Source of the DNA: Blastococcus sp. CCUG 61487
Lineage (GTDB): Bacteria > Actinomycetota > Actinomycetes > Mycobacteriales > Geodermatophilaceae
Direction of reading: 5' to 3'
DNA length: 42,711 nt
Assembly (NCBI RefSeq): GCF_005222955.1
Contig: NZ_LWUA01000212.1
Coordinates: forward strand, 1 to 42,711
The notes beneath the pieces are model-generated. The model was not told the DNA's origin. It saw only the letters and a program-made list of their open reading frames with translations, and did no database searches. The position numbers were made by a program, and so were the translations under genes. Shown piece after piece: positions 1 through 7,982 of this stretch; position 1 is the first letter of the stretch; every line of letters begins with the position of its first letter.

Positions 1-2
1 CC

Positions 3-212
3 CACCCCAGGACGATTCACTTCTGCGCGCTCACCGCCTCACCCGGCGCCCGCGCCTACTACGACACCATCCGCGCCCGCGGCGTCTCCCACCACGCCGC
101 CCTCCGACAGCTCGGCAACCGGCTCGTGGGCATCCTCCACGGCTGCCTCAAGACCAAGACCCGCTACGACGAGGACACCGCCTGGCCCAGGCTCGCCACG
201 GCCGCGGCTTGA
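3..212 (+). pseudogene. IS110-family transposase, C-terminal part (cut by left window edge)
   Basis: The first 69 codons read as the end of an IS110-family transposase: a transposase_20-like helix-hairpin segment (LTASPGARAYYD) followed by the family's very conserved tail (LGNRLVGILHGCLK, then YDEDTAWP). IS110 enzymes use a RuvC-like DEDD domain plus this C-terminal domain with a catalytic serine to move circular intermediates. The N-terminal DEDD domain lies outside the window, so whether the gene is intact cannot be told; it is typed as partial only because of the edge. It stops only about a dozen bases before the next candidate start codon, which suggests that the insertion sequence abuts the following mobile gene. 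Confidence 0.85.
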
Positions 213-223
213 CGCCAAGGACC

Positions 224-2179
224 ATGGGATGTCTGACCTGGAGCACCCTCACGATGCGTACTTCGACACCGCCCGCGACGAGGCCGCGCACTGCCGACGC
301 CGCCTGCCCCGCCTCCCTCGATCCGCCAGGGTCCGTAGCCCGGCTGGTCCTCGCCGACGACACCGCCCCGGCCGAGGTAGCCGCGCTCCTCAACATGTCG
401 GTCGCCGAACTGCTGGCGATGGACAACCTGCGCGCCGGCGAGCGCATCCGCGGCGCAGCGGCACCTGCCATCGACGTGGCCTGCGCGGTGCTGCAGTGGC
501 CGGACCTGGCCTCCTTCGCGCCGGTGCTGCCGAAGCCGAAGTCGGCGGCGGGCACCGGCGGCCGGAAGATGGACTACCCGCCGCTGCTGATGCTGATCTA
601 CGCGGTCCTGGAGCGCGTCTTCCGCTCCGGCACGCAGGTCGACGCCGAGATGCGCTACCCGTTCAACTGGCTGCGCTTCCGGATGGCCTACCACCAGCTG
701 ACCGGGGTTTGGCTGCGCGAGGAGCCGATGGCCTGGGCGAACTACGAGTACTACAGGAACACGTACCTGGCGCCAAAGCACCGCAAGGGCGAGCCGATCG
801 ACACCGGCATCTTCCAGCCGGACAGGCCGACGGTGCTGCAGCAGCTCATCCACCACCTCGGTGTGGTGTCCGTCGAGCTGGTCCGCGCCTTGGGCGGCTT
901 CCCCGACGAGGAGATCGACCTGCAGGACCCGAACCCGCTCAACGCCCTCCACGGGGACGGCTCGCAGAAGAAGTCCAACTCCGGCGTGCGCGAGTTCACC
1001 GACATCTTCGCCGACGGCACCACCGAGACCCGGCTGTACGGCTCGCGGGCCAGGAAAGGCAAGCCGCGAGTGCAGCGCGTCTTCACCGATACCGCCGCCG
1101 ACGGCAAGACCGGTGACGGGCTGAACATGGTCGGCCTGTACTGGCGCCACCCCGAGCTGACCGACAGCCGGGTCGTGCTCTTCGTCGGCATGGCCCCGGG
1201 CGCCGAGGTCAACGTCGCGCTGCCGGCGGTGCGGCAGGTGCACGGCCTGATCGGCGACGCACTGCACTTTCTCGTCTACGACGGACTGTTCACCGGGGAG
1301 GCGCTCGACGAGCTGCTCGTCCGCTACGGCATCGTCGCGTTCAACAAGGCGCCGAAGGCCGACACCAGCGCCCGCGCCACTGGCCGCAAGGCCAACCCGA
1401 CCCGGCGGCCGGACGTCGTCCTCGACGAGCTGAAGATCGCCACACACGACGCCGACGGCAAGCCGATCAAGAAGTCGTCGGACAGGGCGCGGCTGCGCAC
1501 CGCGGAGTACCAGCGGGAGGTGAGTGCCGTTCTGGCCGATCAGAAGCACCGGGACCCGGTCGGTCAGCGCACCTACTTCACCAAGACCGGCAAGGCGGTG
1601 CAGAAGCCCACCGAGTACAGCTACCTCGCGCCGGCCCGGCACAAGCGTTCCGACGGCACGGTCTGCGAGCACCAGCTCGTGGCCGACGACACCGCGCTGT
1701 GGGAGTGGGAGTTCGACTCGGCCGCCGGGGAGAACGTGAAGCTCACCCGGGAGCCCGTCGAGCGGCTCGCCGCCTCACGCCTGCGTGACACCGCCGGGTA
1801 CTACCTGCGGTTGGACTACCGCATGCCCTGTGAGCACGGCGACTTCTCGCACCGCATCGAGCTGCGCCCCGCGCTGGGCGCCGCCCGCCGCCCCAACGAG
1901 CCCAGCCGGCTGCTGCGGGCACTCCCGGAGGCCTACGCCGAGGCGTTCCACGCCATCTTCGACGTCCGCAACGACGCCGAGGGCGCCAACTCCGCCTACA
2001 ACGCCACCCTCTACATCCAGGGCCGGGCACAGAGCCTCGACGCCCATGCCCAGCTGCTGGACTGGCTGGCGTGGGCGCTGCTGAACAACGCGCTGACCTA
2101 CGTCCACCACCTCGGCGCCGGCCTGGAGGCCGGGCACAAGCCGAAGAAGACCCGCAAGCCGGTCCGCACCGCCGCCTGA
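224..2179 (+). CDS. DDE-type transposase-like protein, about 651 aa
   Basis: A long protein with the layout of a DDE transposase with an RNase H-like fold. Candidate acidic residues are Asp about 245 in HGDGSQ, Asp about 353 in FLVYDGLFTGEALDELL (the usual second-Asp block, followed by RYGIVAF), and Glu about 586 in RNDAEGANSAYN. The C-terminal helix (RAQSLDAHAQLLDWLAWALL) matches the Y/R-rich ends of IS4-like enzymes. It would cut and join transposon ends, but I do not recognise the IS family, and flanking terminal repeats were not found by eye. The start is uncertain: TTG 209, ATG 224, ATG 254 and ATG 395 are all in frame; 224 is chosen because AAGG lies just upstream. A perfect terminator hairpin follows the stop. 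Confidence 0.7.
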   Translation: MGCLTWSTLTMRTSTPPATRPRTADAACPASLDPPGSVARLVLADDTAPAEVAALLNMSVAELLAMDNLRAGERIRGAAAPAIDVACAVLQWPDLASFAPVLPKPKSAAGTGGRKMDYPPLLMLIYAVLERVFRSGTQVDAEMRYPFNWLRFRMAYHQLTGVWLREEPMAWANYEYYRNTYLAPKHRKGEPIDTGIFQPDRPTVLQQLIHHLGVVSVELVRALGGFPDEEIDLQDPNPLNALHGDGSQKKSNSGVREFTDIFADGTTETRLYGSRARKGKPRVQRVFTDTAADGKTGDGLNMVGLYWRHPELTDSRVVLFVGMAPGAEVNVALPAVRQVHGLIGDALHFLVYDGLFTGEALDELLVRYGIVAFNKAPKADTSARATGRKANPTRRPDVVLDELKIATHDADGKPIKKSSDRARLRTAEYQREVSAVLADQKHRDPVGQRTYFTKTGKAVQKPTEYSYLAPARHKRSDGTVCEHQLVADDTALWEWEFDSAAGENVKLTREPVERLAASRLRDTAGYYLRLDYRMPCEHGDFSHRIELRPALGAARRPNEPSRLLRALPEAYAEAFHAIFDVRNDAEGANSAYNATLYIQGRAQSLDAHAQLLDWLAWALLNNALTYVHHLGAGLEAGHKPKKTRKPVRTAA

Positions 2180-2190
2180 CCGGCACAACC

Positions 2191-2245
2191 CACGACGGCC
2201 GCGGCCGGGGACAGGCCATAGGGCTCCCCGGCCGCGGCCGTCGTG
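2191..2245 (+). terminator. Perfect 21-bp inverted repeat, factor-independent terminator
   Basis: Two perfectly complementary 21-base arms (2191-2211 and 2225-2245) enclose a 13-base loop, starting 11 bases after the stop of the transposase-like gene. There is no U-tract, which is normal for actinobacterial hairpin terminators. It separates this gene from the recombinase-like gene downstream. Confidence 0.75.
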
Positions 2246-2362
2246 TAGGGCGATGGGGGGACGCCGAAACCGGGCCTGCGCCCGACGCGCGAGCAGGCCC
2301 TTCTCAAACAGGCTGAAGACGCCGCCGGGGACCGCCTCCGGCCAGCCCGAGGAGGCCCCATC

Positions 2363-3571
2363 ATGACCGCCGCTCTGCCCGGTGCGCTCGCCACCGACGA
2401 CCTGCGCCCGACGGCGGCAGCACGACCCCGTGCCCCCTTCACCCTGGTCGGCCTCCGTCCCGGTGCGCCCTCTGCCGCACAGCCCCTGCCCGCGCTGCGG
2501 GACATCAGCTACGCCCAGGCGATGACCGCCGCCGCCGGCCACCGCAGCGATCCCAACCAGCCGCTGGCGCCCGCCGACCTGCTGCCCCTCCTGCCCGCTG
2601 TGTGGCGCCAGCTTGGCCTGTTCCCCACCGAAGACGGTCGGGCCGCCGCGATCGCCACGCTGACCCGCTTCGCGGCCTGGCTGCCCGTCAACAAGGTCAC
2701 CGACCTGCGCGACGTGGATACCGCCTGCGCCACTCGCTTCGTCAACGGCAAGTTCGACGGCGAGCCGACCCTCGAGCACAAGCACTGGCGGCGGATGACG
2801 CTGATCGTCAGCTGGCTCACCCTCGACCACCTCGGCATCGTCACCGCCGGCGCGGACGACGGCGAGGGCCCCGCGTGGCTGGCCACCGCCCGGTGCCGCC
2901 GCGGGCCCGCCGGAGAGATCCCCGCAGCGCAGCTGTTCCGGCTCACCGACCTGCAGCGCACCCGCGCCGCGAAGGCCCGCCGCGCCGGCAAGAAGCCGCA
3001 GCCGACCGACGTGCTGCCCGACCGCCCGCTCACCGAGATCGAGATCGTCGCCGGCCGGCTCACCGTCGCCGGCTGGAACCCGGCCAGCCGCGACCAGATC
3101 ACCGTCTCCTGGGCGCTCGCCGAGGCCGGCGCCGGCACCGGCGAGATCCCCTGCGTGCGCGGCACCGACTTCGACGACCTGGCCGCGCCCACCCACGTGC
3201 ACCTCGTCGGCACCCGCAACGCCGCTCCGCGAACCGTCGCACTCACCCCCTGGGCGCGCGCACAGGCCACCCGCGTGCTGCGCAGGCTCGAGCGCGCCGC
3301 CGTGCCCGCCGGCGCCACCGTCGCCTACACCGGTCGCAAGGACCCCGAGCACAAGGACGTGCAGGCCTCGATCAGCGGCAACCTCAACCGCGTCCTCGAC
3401 GCCGCCGGCATCACCGGCGATGACGTCGCCCCGAACTCCATCCGCCACTGGGCCGCCCGCCACGCCTACGACACCACCGGCCGGCTGCGCGCGGCCGCCG
3501 GCGTCCTCGGCCGTGACTACGGCATCGACTGCCTTCACCAGATCGCCCTCGACCCGGTCGAGGTCGGGTAG
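2363..3571 (+). CDS. Tyrosine-recombinase-like protein with degraded catalytic residues, 402 aa
   Basis: The C-terminal half has the tyrosine recombinase fold pattern. There is a box I-like segment (AEAGAGTGEIPCVRGTDFDDL), the beta hairpin (HLVGTRNAAPRTVAL), and a box II-like segment (NSIRHWAARHAYDTTGRLRAAAGVLGRD, quoted here in two parts as NSIRHW and GRLRAAAGVLG). In active enzymes box I carries an Arg, box II begins His-x-x-Arg and a Tyr follows. Here the box I Arg appears to be Gly/Thr, the box II His is Asn, Arg about 361 is kept, and no Tyr is seen in the final helix (CLHQIALDP). So it may bind DNA without recombining it, or use different residues. ATG 2363 is preceded by GAGGAGG. It follows the DDE-type gene in the same direction, suggesting that the two belong to one element. 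Confidence 0.6.
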   Translation: MTAALPGALATDDLRPTAAARPRAPFTLVGLRPGAPSAAQPLPALRDISYAQAMTAAAGHRSDPNQPLAPADLLPLLPAVWRQLGLFPTEDGRAAAIATLTRFAAWLPVNKVTDLRDVDTACATRFVNGKFDGEPTLEHKHWRRMTLIVSWLTLDHLGIVTAGADDGEGPAWLATARCRRGPAGEIPAAQLFRLTDLQRTRAAKARRAGKKPQPTDVLPDRPLTEIEIVAGRLTVAGWNPASRDQITVSWALAEAGAGTGEIPCVRGTDFDDLAAPTHVHLVGTRNAAPRTVALTPWARAQATRVLRRLERAAVPAGATVAYTGRKDPEHKDVQASISGNLNRVLDAAGITGDDVAPNSIRHWAARHAYDTTGRLRAAAGVLGRDYGIDCLHQIALDPVEVG

Positions 3572-3598
3572 CTGCCAGCGCGCCCCTACGCACACGAA

Positions 3599-3626
3599 TC
3601 CCCGCCCATCGGTCAGGTGGCGGGGA
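3599..3626. terminator. Bidirectional terminator hairpin between converging genes
   Basis: Complementary 8-base arms TCCCCGCC (3599-3606) and GGCGGGGA (3619-3626) with a 12-base loop lie between the stop codons of the recombinase-like gene (plus strand) and the small minus-strand gene. The symmetrical placement fits a terminator serving both. Confidence 0.6.
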
Positions 3627-3654
3627 CTCGTGGCACTGCGGCTGTGATCCGGCC

Positions 3655-4065
3655 TCACTCCGGCGGCAGCAGGTGGCGGTTGACCTCCAGTCGGCGGCGG
3701 CCCTTGTCGGTCAGCACGCGGTATCCGCTGTCCGTGCCGCCCTCCCCGTGCTCCACCTGCACGAGATTCGCCTGCACGGTCGAGAAGCCGGCCAGCCCGC
3801 GGTTGTCGTACCCGACCGACTGTGCGATGCGGTAGAAGGCGTCCTTGTGCATGCGTCCGCCCGCCTGCTCAAGCGCGTGCAGCACGATCGCCTGCCGACG
3901 ACGCCTTCCTTCGTTGGTGCTGCCCGAGACGTCGAGCTCGGTCTCCGCCTCGGGCGCCTCGGGCTCGATGCCCTCGGGGTCGCCCAACCGAGCCAGCGCC
4001 TGCGCCAGCTCGTGCCAACCCTCACCGATCTTCTGGGCGGCGTCCGCAAGTTCTTGCGTGTTCAT
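3655..4065 (-). CDS. Unknown protein, possible winged-helix DNA-binding, 136 aa
   Basis: I do not recognise the family. The protein has an acidic N-terminal helix (about 1-50) and a basic C-terminal domain (about 52-130) whose pattern resembles a winged helix: RRQAIVLHALEQAGGRM, then a second helix (KDAFYRIAQSVGY), then a hairpin ending SGYRVLTDKGRRRLEVN. The start is well fixed by AAAGGAG eight bases before ATG. The leader holds a palindrome and a promoter-like TTGACA element, so self-regulation is plausible. It diverges from the methyltransferase operon, a position often taken by regulators of restriction systems; that role is inference only. Confidence 0.7.
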   Translation of the reverse strand: MNTQELADAAQKIGEGWHELAQALARLGDPEGIEPEAPEAETELDVSGSTNEGRRRRQAIVLHALEQAGGRMHKDAFYRIAQSVGYDNRGLAGFSTVQANLVQVEHGEGGTDSGYRVLTDKGRRRLEVNRHLLPPE

Positions 4066-4087
4066 CGCGTGTCTCCTTTCCTTCGAT

Positions 4088-4107
4088 AGAGATCACCGGC
4101 GATCTCT
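4088..4107. promoter_or_regulatory. Near-perfect 20-bp palindrome in the leader of the 136-aa gene
   Basis: The sequence agagatcaccggcgatctct is symmetrical apart from one base pair near the centre. It lies 22 bases upstream of the minus-strand start codon and downstream of the predicted promoter, where a repressor-bound operator or a leader hairpin would act. GAACACAT copies at 4111-4118 and, inverted, at 4155-4162 flank the promoter and could be further half-sites. Confidence 0.5.
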
Positions 4108-4116
4108 CGTGAACAC

Positions 4117-4146
4117 ATCGTGCTCCCATACGAGTCCGCGTGTCAA
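4117..4146 (-). promoter_or_regulatory. Candidate promoter for the 136-aa minus-strand gene
   Basis: On the minus strand TTGACA (4146-4141) is followed after 18 bases by CACGAT (4122-4117), one base off the actinobacterial TACGAT -10. The -10 overlaps one GAACACAT motif. Seen by eye only. Confidence 0.4.
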
Positions 4147-4751
4147 GAGGTTGCATGTGTTCTCGTGTGATCGCTCGTAAGACTGGTGATTGGAGTAGGC
4201 GACTGACTGTTCCGCGCGGTGCCGCACGGTGCGTCGCGGCGGAACGGGAGCCTGGCGGCAACCGGCCGACCGCACGCACCTCGACAACTCCAGACCGCAC
4301 ATCACGCGCGGGCACCCGCCGTGCCACGCGGCGAGGGTCAGATCGGCACGACAGGAGGTGAACCAGCACCGCCGCGACCCTCGCCGCGGACACGACGGGG
4401 TATGAGCGCGTCCAGTAGCAACGCTGTCTCGCTGGCGGCCGCGCGCCTCGGTACGAGGCATGTGGGCGAGCCATGGTTCACGGGCGTGACGGGGTGCGTG
4501 CGAGGACGGGGGGTAGCGGCTGGACCCGCCGTGATTGTGTCGGCCCGGCCGTGTACAGGTACGCCGTGATTGCCTCGCAGATTCGCCAAGCTGGGCCGGA
4601 CCCCCGCTCGGCCACCTCCCTGCATGTGACCCGTAGCCCAGCCGCGACACGTTCGCGGGCTGACCGACCGGCGGACCGCCCGGCCGTAGGGTTCAGTCGA
4701 TTGCCGCTCGCAGGCCGCCGCGCACGGTACGGGTCGACGAAGGAGGTGGCG
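4147..4751. other. Non-coding divergent region upstream of the methyltransferase operon
   Basis: About 600 bases without an open frame that has both a ribosome binding site and family features. The only structures I see are a 10-base direct repeat gccgtgattg (4528-4537 and 4563-4572) flanking a TGTACA palindrome, and a TAGGGT -10-like hexamer near 4686 about 65 bases before the operon. The right end carries the strong AGGAGG of the first methyltransferase. The operon promoter and any operator must lie here. Confidence 0.5.
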
Positions 4752-5801
4752 GTGGGCCTGCGATACATCGGTTCGAAGGCGCGCGTCGCGGCGGAGATCA
4801 TCGACGAGCTCGGAGCGCCGGGGACGCCAGAGGGTGTGTTCGTCGACGCGTTCTGCGGGACCGGTTCGGTCGCCGTAGCCGCCGCCGAGGCCGGGTGGGG
4901 TGTGCGTCTCAACGACTCGTTGCGCAGCGCCGCGATTACCGCGACTGCGCGGCTCGTCAGCCGGGACCAGGCCCGATTCTCGGGCCTCGGCGGGTACGAG
5001 GCCGCGGTGGCGGCGTTGAACGGACTCGGGGGCACCGTCGGATTCATCGCGCGCGAGTACAGCCCCCTCTCGGTGGAGACCGCGGGAGTGGAGCGGAAGT
5101 ACTTCACCGTCGCCAACGCCCGCAGGATCGACGCGGCTCGCGCTCAGATCGCCGCCTGGTACGGCGCCGGTGAGCTCACCGAGCTGGAGCATGTACTGCT
5201 CCTCGCCGACCTGATGGTCGCGGTGAACCACGTCGCCAACACCGCGGGCACCTACGGGTGCTTCCTGCGGGACTGGACGGCCACGGCGATGCGGCCGTTG
5301 CGGATGGCGCCTCGACAGCTCGCTGAGCAGACCTTGCGGCTCGAGGTCAGTGTCGGGGACGTGCTCGACGTTGAGTACCAGCCCGAGGACGTCGCCTACT
5401 TCGATCCGCCGTACACCAAGCGGCAGTACGCGGCCTACTACCACATCCTCGAGACCGTCGCGGCGGGCGACGAGCCGGACGTCGGCGGAGTGACCGGCCT
5501 GCGTCCGTGGAAGCACCTCGCGTCAGACTTCTGCTACCGCAGCCGCGCGCTCACCGCGCTGGACCGGCTCGTCGAGGAATGCGGTGCCGGTCGCATCTTG
5601 CTCAGCTACAGCAATCAGGGCCACGTGAGCCGCGCGGACCTCGAGGCGGTCCTGGCCGAGCACGGGGAGCTAACCGTGCACCGGCTGGGCGCGATCGGCC
5701 GCTACCGGCCCAACCGCGCCGCGGCCGCCCACAGCTCTGACGTGAACGAGTATCTGTTCGACCTGCGCAAGCCGGTCGCGCATCTGGAGGCCGCCGCGTG
5801 A
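4752..5801 (+). CDS. D12-class N6-adenine DNA methyltransferase, 349 aa
   Basis: A Dam-like alpha-group adenine methyltransferase that would transfer a methyl group from S-adenosylmethionine to adenine in a short target. Motif X RYIGSKAR is at residues 4-11, motif I FVDAFCGTGS about 29-38, and the catalytic DPPY at 218-221 followed by TKRQYAAYYHILE. The variable stretch between motifs I and IV should hold target recognition. GTG 4752 is chosen because AGGAGG lies 5 bases upstream and it gives the family's N-terminus; the frame is open further upstream but that part has no family features. The stop overlaps the GTG of the next methyltransferase by four bases, so the two are coupled. Role inferred: one of two modification enzymes of the cassette. 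Confidence 0.88.
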   Translation: MGLRYIGSKARVAAEIIDELGAPGTPEGVFVDAFCGTGSVAVAAAEAGWGVRLNDSLRSAAITATARLVSRDQARFSGLGGYEAAVAALNGLGGTVGFIAREYSPLSVETAGVERKYFTVANARRIDAARAQIAAWYGAGELTELEHVLLLADLMVAVNHVANTAGTYGCFLRDWTATAMRPLRMAPRQLAEQTLRLEVSVGDVLDVEYQPEDVAYFDPPYTKRQYAAYYHILETVAAGDEPDVGGVTGLRPWKHLASDFCYRSRALTALDRLVEECGAGRILLSYSNQGHVSRADLEAVLAEHGELTVHRLGAIGRYRPNRAAAAHSSDVNEYLFDLRKPVAHLEAAA

Positions 5802-7972
5802 GCCGCCCCCGGACCCACGAGCAGCGCCTACTCGCCGACGCCGCGGCGCTCGTCACGCGGGCGCTCACCGACCTCGACGCGCCCGCCGTTGGCCGGCTCG
5901 ACCTGCTGGAGGCGACGGCGGCCGGCTACGCCGGCTGGGACCTGGATGACTACCGGGAGCGCTTCAGCCGTCCCGGCCAGGTCCCCGCAGACGACGTGCG
6001 CGTCTGGGGTGACAAGCTGCTGCACCTGCTCGACGCGCTCCCCATCCCAGTCCCGCTCGCACTGTCGGCGCTGGCGCACCCCCAGCTCGATCCTGGAGCG
6101 CGGCGCACCGCCGGCGCCTACTACACCGACTTCCGCCTCGCCCAGCACCTGGCCGCTCAGCTGCCGCGCACCTACCGCACCGGCGATCGGGTGATCGACC
6201 TCGCCGCCGGCAGCGGCATGTTGCTGGTGGCCCTGACCCTGCACGTCGCCGACGGTGACCGGGCAGCGGCCTCGCGGTTCGTCCGTGACGCCGTGTGCGG
6301 AGCGGACCTGCACGGCGACGCGCTGGCCTCGACCCGAGCGGCCCTCGCCGCCACCGTCGACGACCTCGACGCCGTGTCGGCCCTGGACGAGCGCCTCGTG
6401 ATCGGCGACAGCCTCACGCGCCCGCTCGCCGAATGGGAGGCGCTCGCACCTGGCGGCTTCGCGGCTGCGATCGGCAACCCGCCGTGGGAGAAGCTCAAGG
6501 TCACCCGCCACGAGCTGCTCACCTCCGCCGGGATCGATCGGCACTACGGCTCGGACTACACGGGACACGACGATGCCGCCTACGACGAGGCCCGGCAGCG
6601 GATGCTGGCGTACGCCGACGAGCTCGGTGCCCGCTCCCGGCTGCAGGGCAAGGGCGAGGCCGACCTGTACAAGCTGTTCCTCGAGCTGGCCGCACGCGTC
6701 GTCCGCCCCCACGGCCAGCTCGGCTTGCTGCTGCCGGCTGGACTGATCCGCTCCCAGGGCACCCAGCCGCTGCGCGAGTTCCTCCTCGACCACGCCGAGG
6801 CGCTGTCGCTCACGGTGCTGGAGAACCGCGCCTCCTTCTTCGCCATCGACACCCGCTTCAAGTTCCTCGCCGTCGTCGCGCAGCTCACCGAGGCGAATGC
6901 AGGTTCGACGTTGTCGTTGCATCACGCCGCCGGCACCGGCGCGGGGGTCCTCGCTCAGCCGGCCGTGGAGATCGACCGGACCGAGCTCCGGCGGCTTCGG
7001 CCCGATCTCACCGTGCCGGAGGTTCGGACCGCCGACGAGTGGCGGATCTTCGCGCGGATGTCCGAACAGGGCGTGACCCTCGACCACGACAGCTGGCGGC
7101 ACAGCTACCTGCGCGAGCTTGACATGACGAACGACAAAGCCGACTTCGTCTGCCGCGCCTCGTCGAGCGCGCTTCCGCTGGTCGAAGGTCGCATGGTGCA
7201 TCAGCACCGCGTTCGGGCGAAGGCGTACCGCTCCGGCACCGGTCGCGCCGCGGTCTGGGAGCCGCTGCGCCTCGCAGCGGCCGCGGTCGCGCCGCAGTTC
7301 TGGTACCCGCGCCGGTTGCTCACCCCCGCCCTCGAGGCCCGCACCGGCGACGTCCGCGCGGGGTTCTGTGACGTCACGGGGCAGACGAACGAACGCACCC
7401 TGCTAGCCGCGCTGATCCCGGCCGGCGTGGTGTGCGGCAACAAGGTGCCGACGCTCACCTTCGACGTCGACGGCCTGAGCACCGAGGAGGCGGCCACGCT
7501 GTGGGTCGCGCTGGCGAACAGCCTGCCGGTCGATTGGGCCGCCCGCCGCGTCGTCACGACGAGCATGAACTACTTCCTGCTGCGGTCGCTGCCCTTGCCG
7601 GCCCTGACCCGCGACGAGATCCTCCGCGTCATCGAACTGGCCGACAGGCTGCGCCAGGCGGAGGGCGCGCGCGATGCCGATCTGTGGGCGTTGGGGCAGG
7701 ACCGGGCGGAGATCGACGCCATCGCCGCCCGCAGCCTCGGCCTGGACCTGGCCGACCTCGAGATCGTGCTCAACGACTTCCGGTTGCTCGACCGGGGTCA
7801 GCCCCCGCTGCCCGGGGAGGAGAGGTCCACCGTCACCCGAGACGTTGCACTTTCGGCTCTCGCCTCCGAACTGGGAGAAGATGCTGGTACTTGGAGGGTG
7901 CGGGCGGACCGTGCCCAGGCGCAGGGCGCGATGCCGTACGTGCCTTCGGACTACGCCAAGCCGACGAAGTAG
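5798..7972 (+). CDS. Eco57I-like N6-adenine DNA methyltransferase, 724 aa
   Basis: A large gamma-type adenine methylase of the Eco57I/PglX sort. The segment RRTAGAYYTDFRLA (about 105-116) is the usual motif X region, VIDLAAGSGMLL (about 132-143) is the SAM-binding motif I, and the catalytic IGNPPW ends at residue 230. The second half, with CDVTGQTNERTLLAAL and NYFLLRSLPLP, is the typical target-recognition and C-terminal part of these enzymes. No endonuclease motif is seen at the N-terminus, so it appears to be a methylase only, not a fused type IIG enzyme. Start GTG overlaps the stop of the upstream methylase (GTGA). Two adenine methylases side by side suggest modification of the two strands of an asymmetric site. 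Confidence 0.85.
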   Translation: MSRPRTHEQRLLADAAALVTRALTDLDAPAVGRLDLLEATAAGYAGWDLDDYRERFSRPGQVPADDVRVWGDKLLHLLDALPIPVPLALSALAHPQLDPGARRTAGAYYTDFRLAQHLAAQLPRTYRTGDRVIDLAAGSGMLLVALTLHVADGDRAAASRFVRDAVCGADLHGDALASTRAALAATVDDLDAVSALDERLVIGDSLTRPLAEWEALAPGGFAAAIGNPPWEKLKVTRHELLTSAGIDRHYGSDYTGHDDAAYDEARQRMLAYADELGARSRLQGKGEADLYKLFLELAARVVRPHGQLGLLLPAGLIRSQGTQPLREFLLDHAEALSLTVLENRASFFAIDTRFKFLAVVAQLTEANAGSTLSLHHAAGTGAGVLAQPAVEIDRTELRRLRPDLTVPEVRTADEWRIFARMSEQGVTLDHDSWRHSYLRELDMTNDKADFVCRASSSALPLVEGRMVHQHRVRAKAYRSGTGRAAVWEPLRLAAAAVAPQFWYPRRLLTPALEARTGDVRAGFCDVTGQTNERTLLAALIPAGVVCGNKVPTLTFDVDGLSTEEAATLWVALANSLPVDWAARRVVTTSMNYFLLRSLPLPALTRDEILRVIELADRLRQAEGARDADLWALGQDRAEIDAIAARSLGLDLADLEIVLNDFRLLDRGQPPLPGEERSTVTRDVALSALASELGEDAGTWRVRADRAQAQGAMPYVPSDYAKPTK

Positions 7973-7982
7973 GGAGTCGCAC

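Noticed and set aside
164-1672. Long minus-strand open frame opposite the DDE transposase
   Set aside because: It is rich in Val, Gly, Arg and Leu with no domain pattern, a typical GC-driven shadow of the plus-strand gene, which shows transposase blocks.
4528-4572. 10-base direct repeat gccgtgattg around TGTACA as an operator for the methylase operon
   Set aside because: Only two short copies, no symmetrical site and more than 170 bases from the operon start; noted in the region description but not claimed as an operator.
4473-4751. Upstream extension of the first methyltransferase
   Set aside because: The frame is open but has no family features; AGGAGG sits right before GTG 4752, where the motif X segment begins.
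5828-7207. 459-codon minus-strand frame inside the second methyltransferase
   Set aside because: Shadow of a gene with clear SAM-binding and NPPW motifs; Val/Gly/Glu-rich without recognisable structure.
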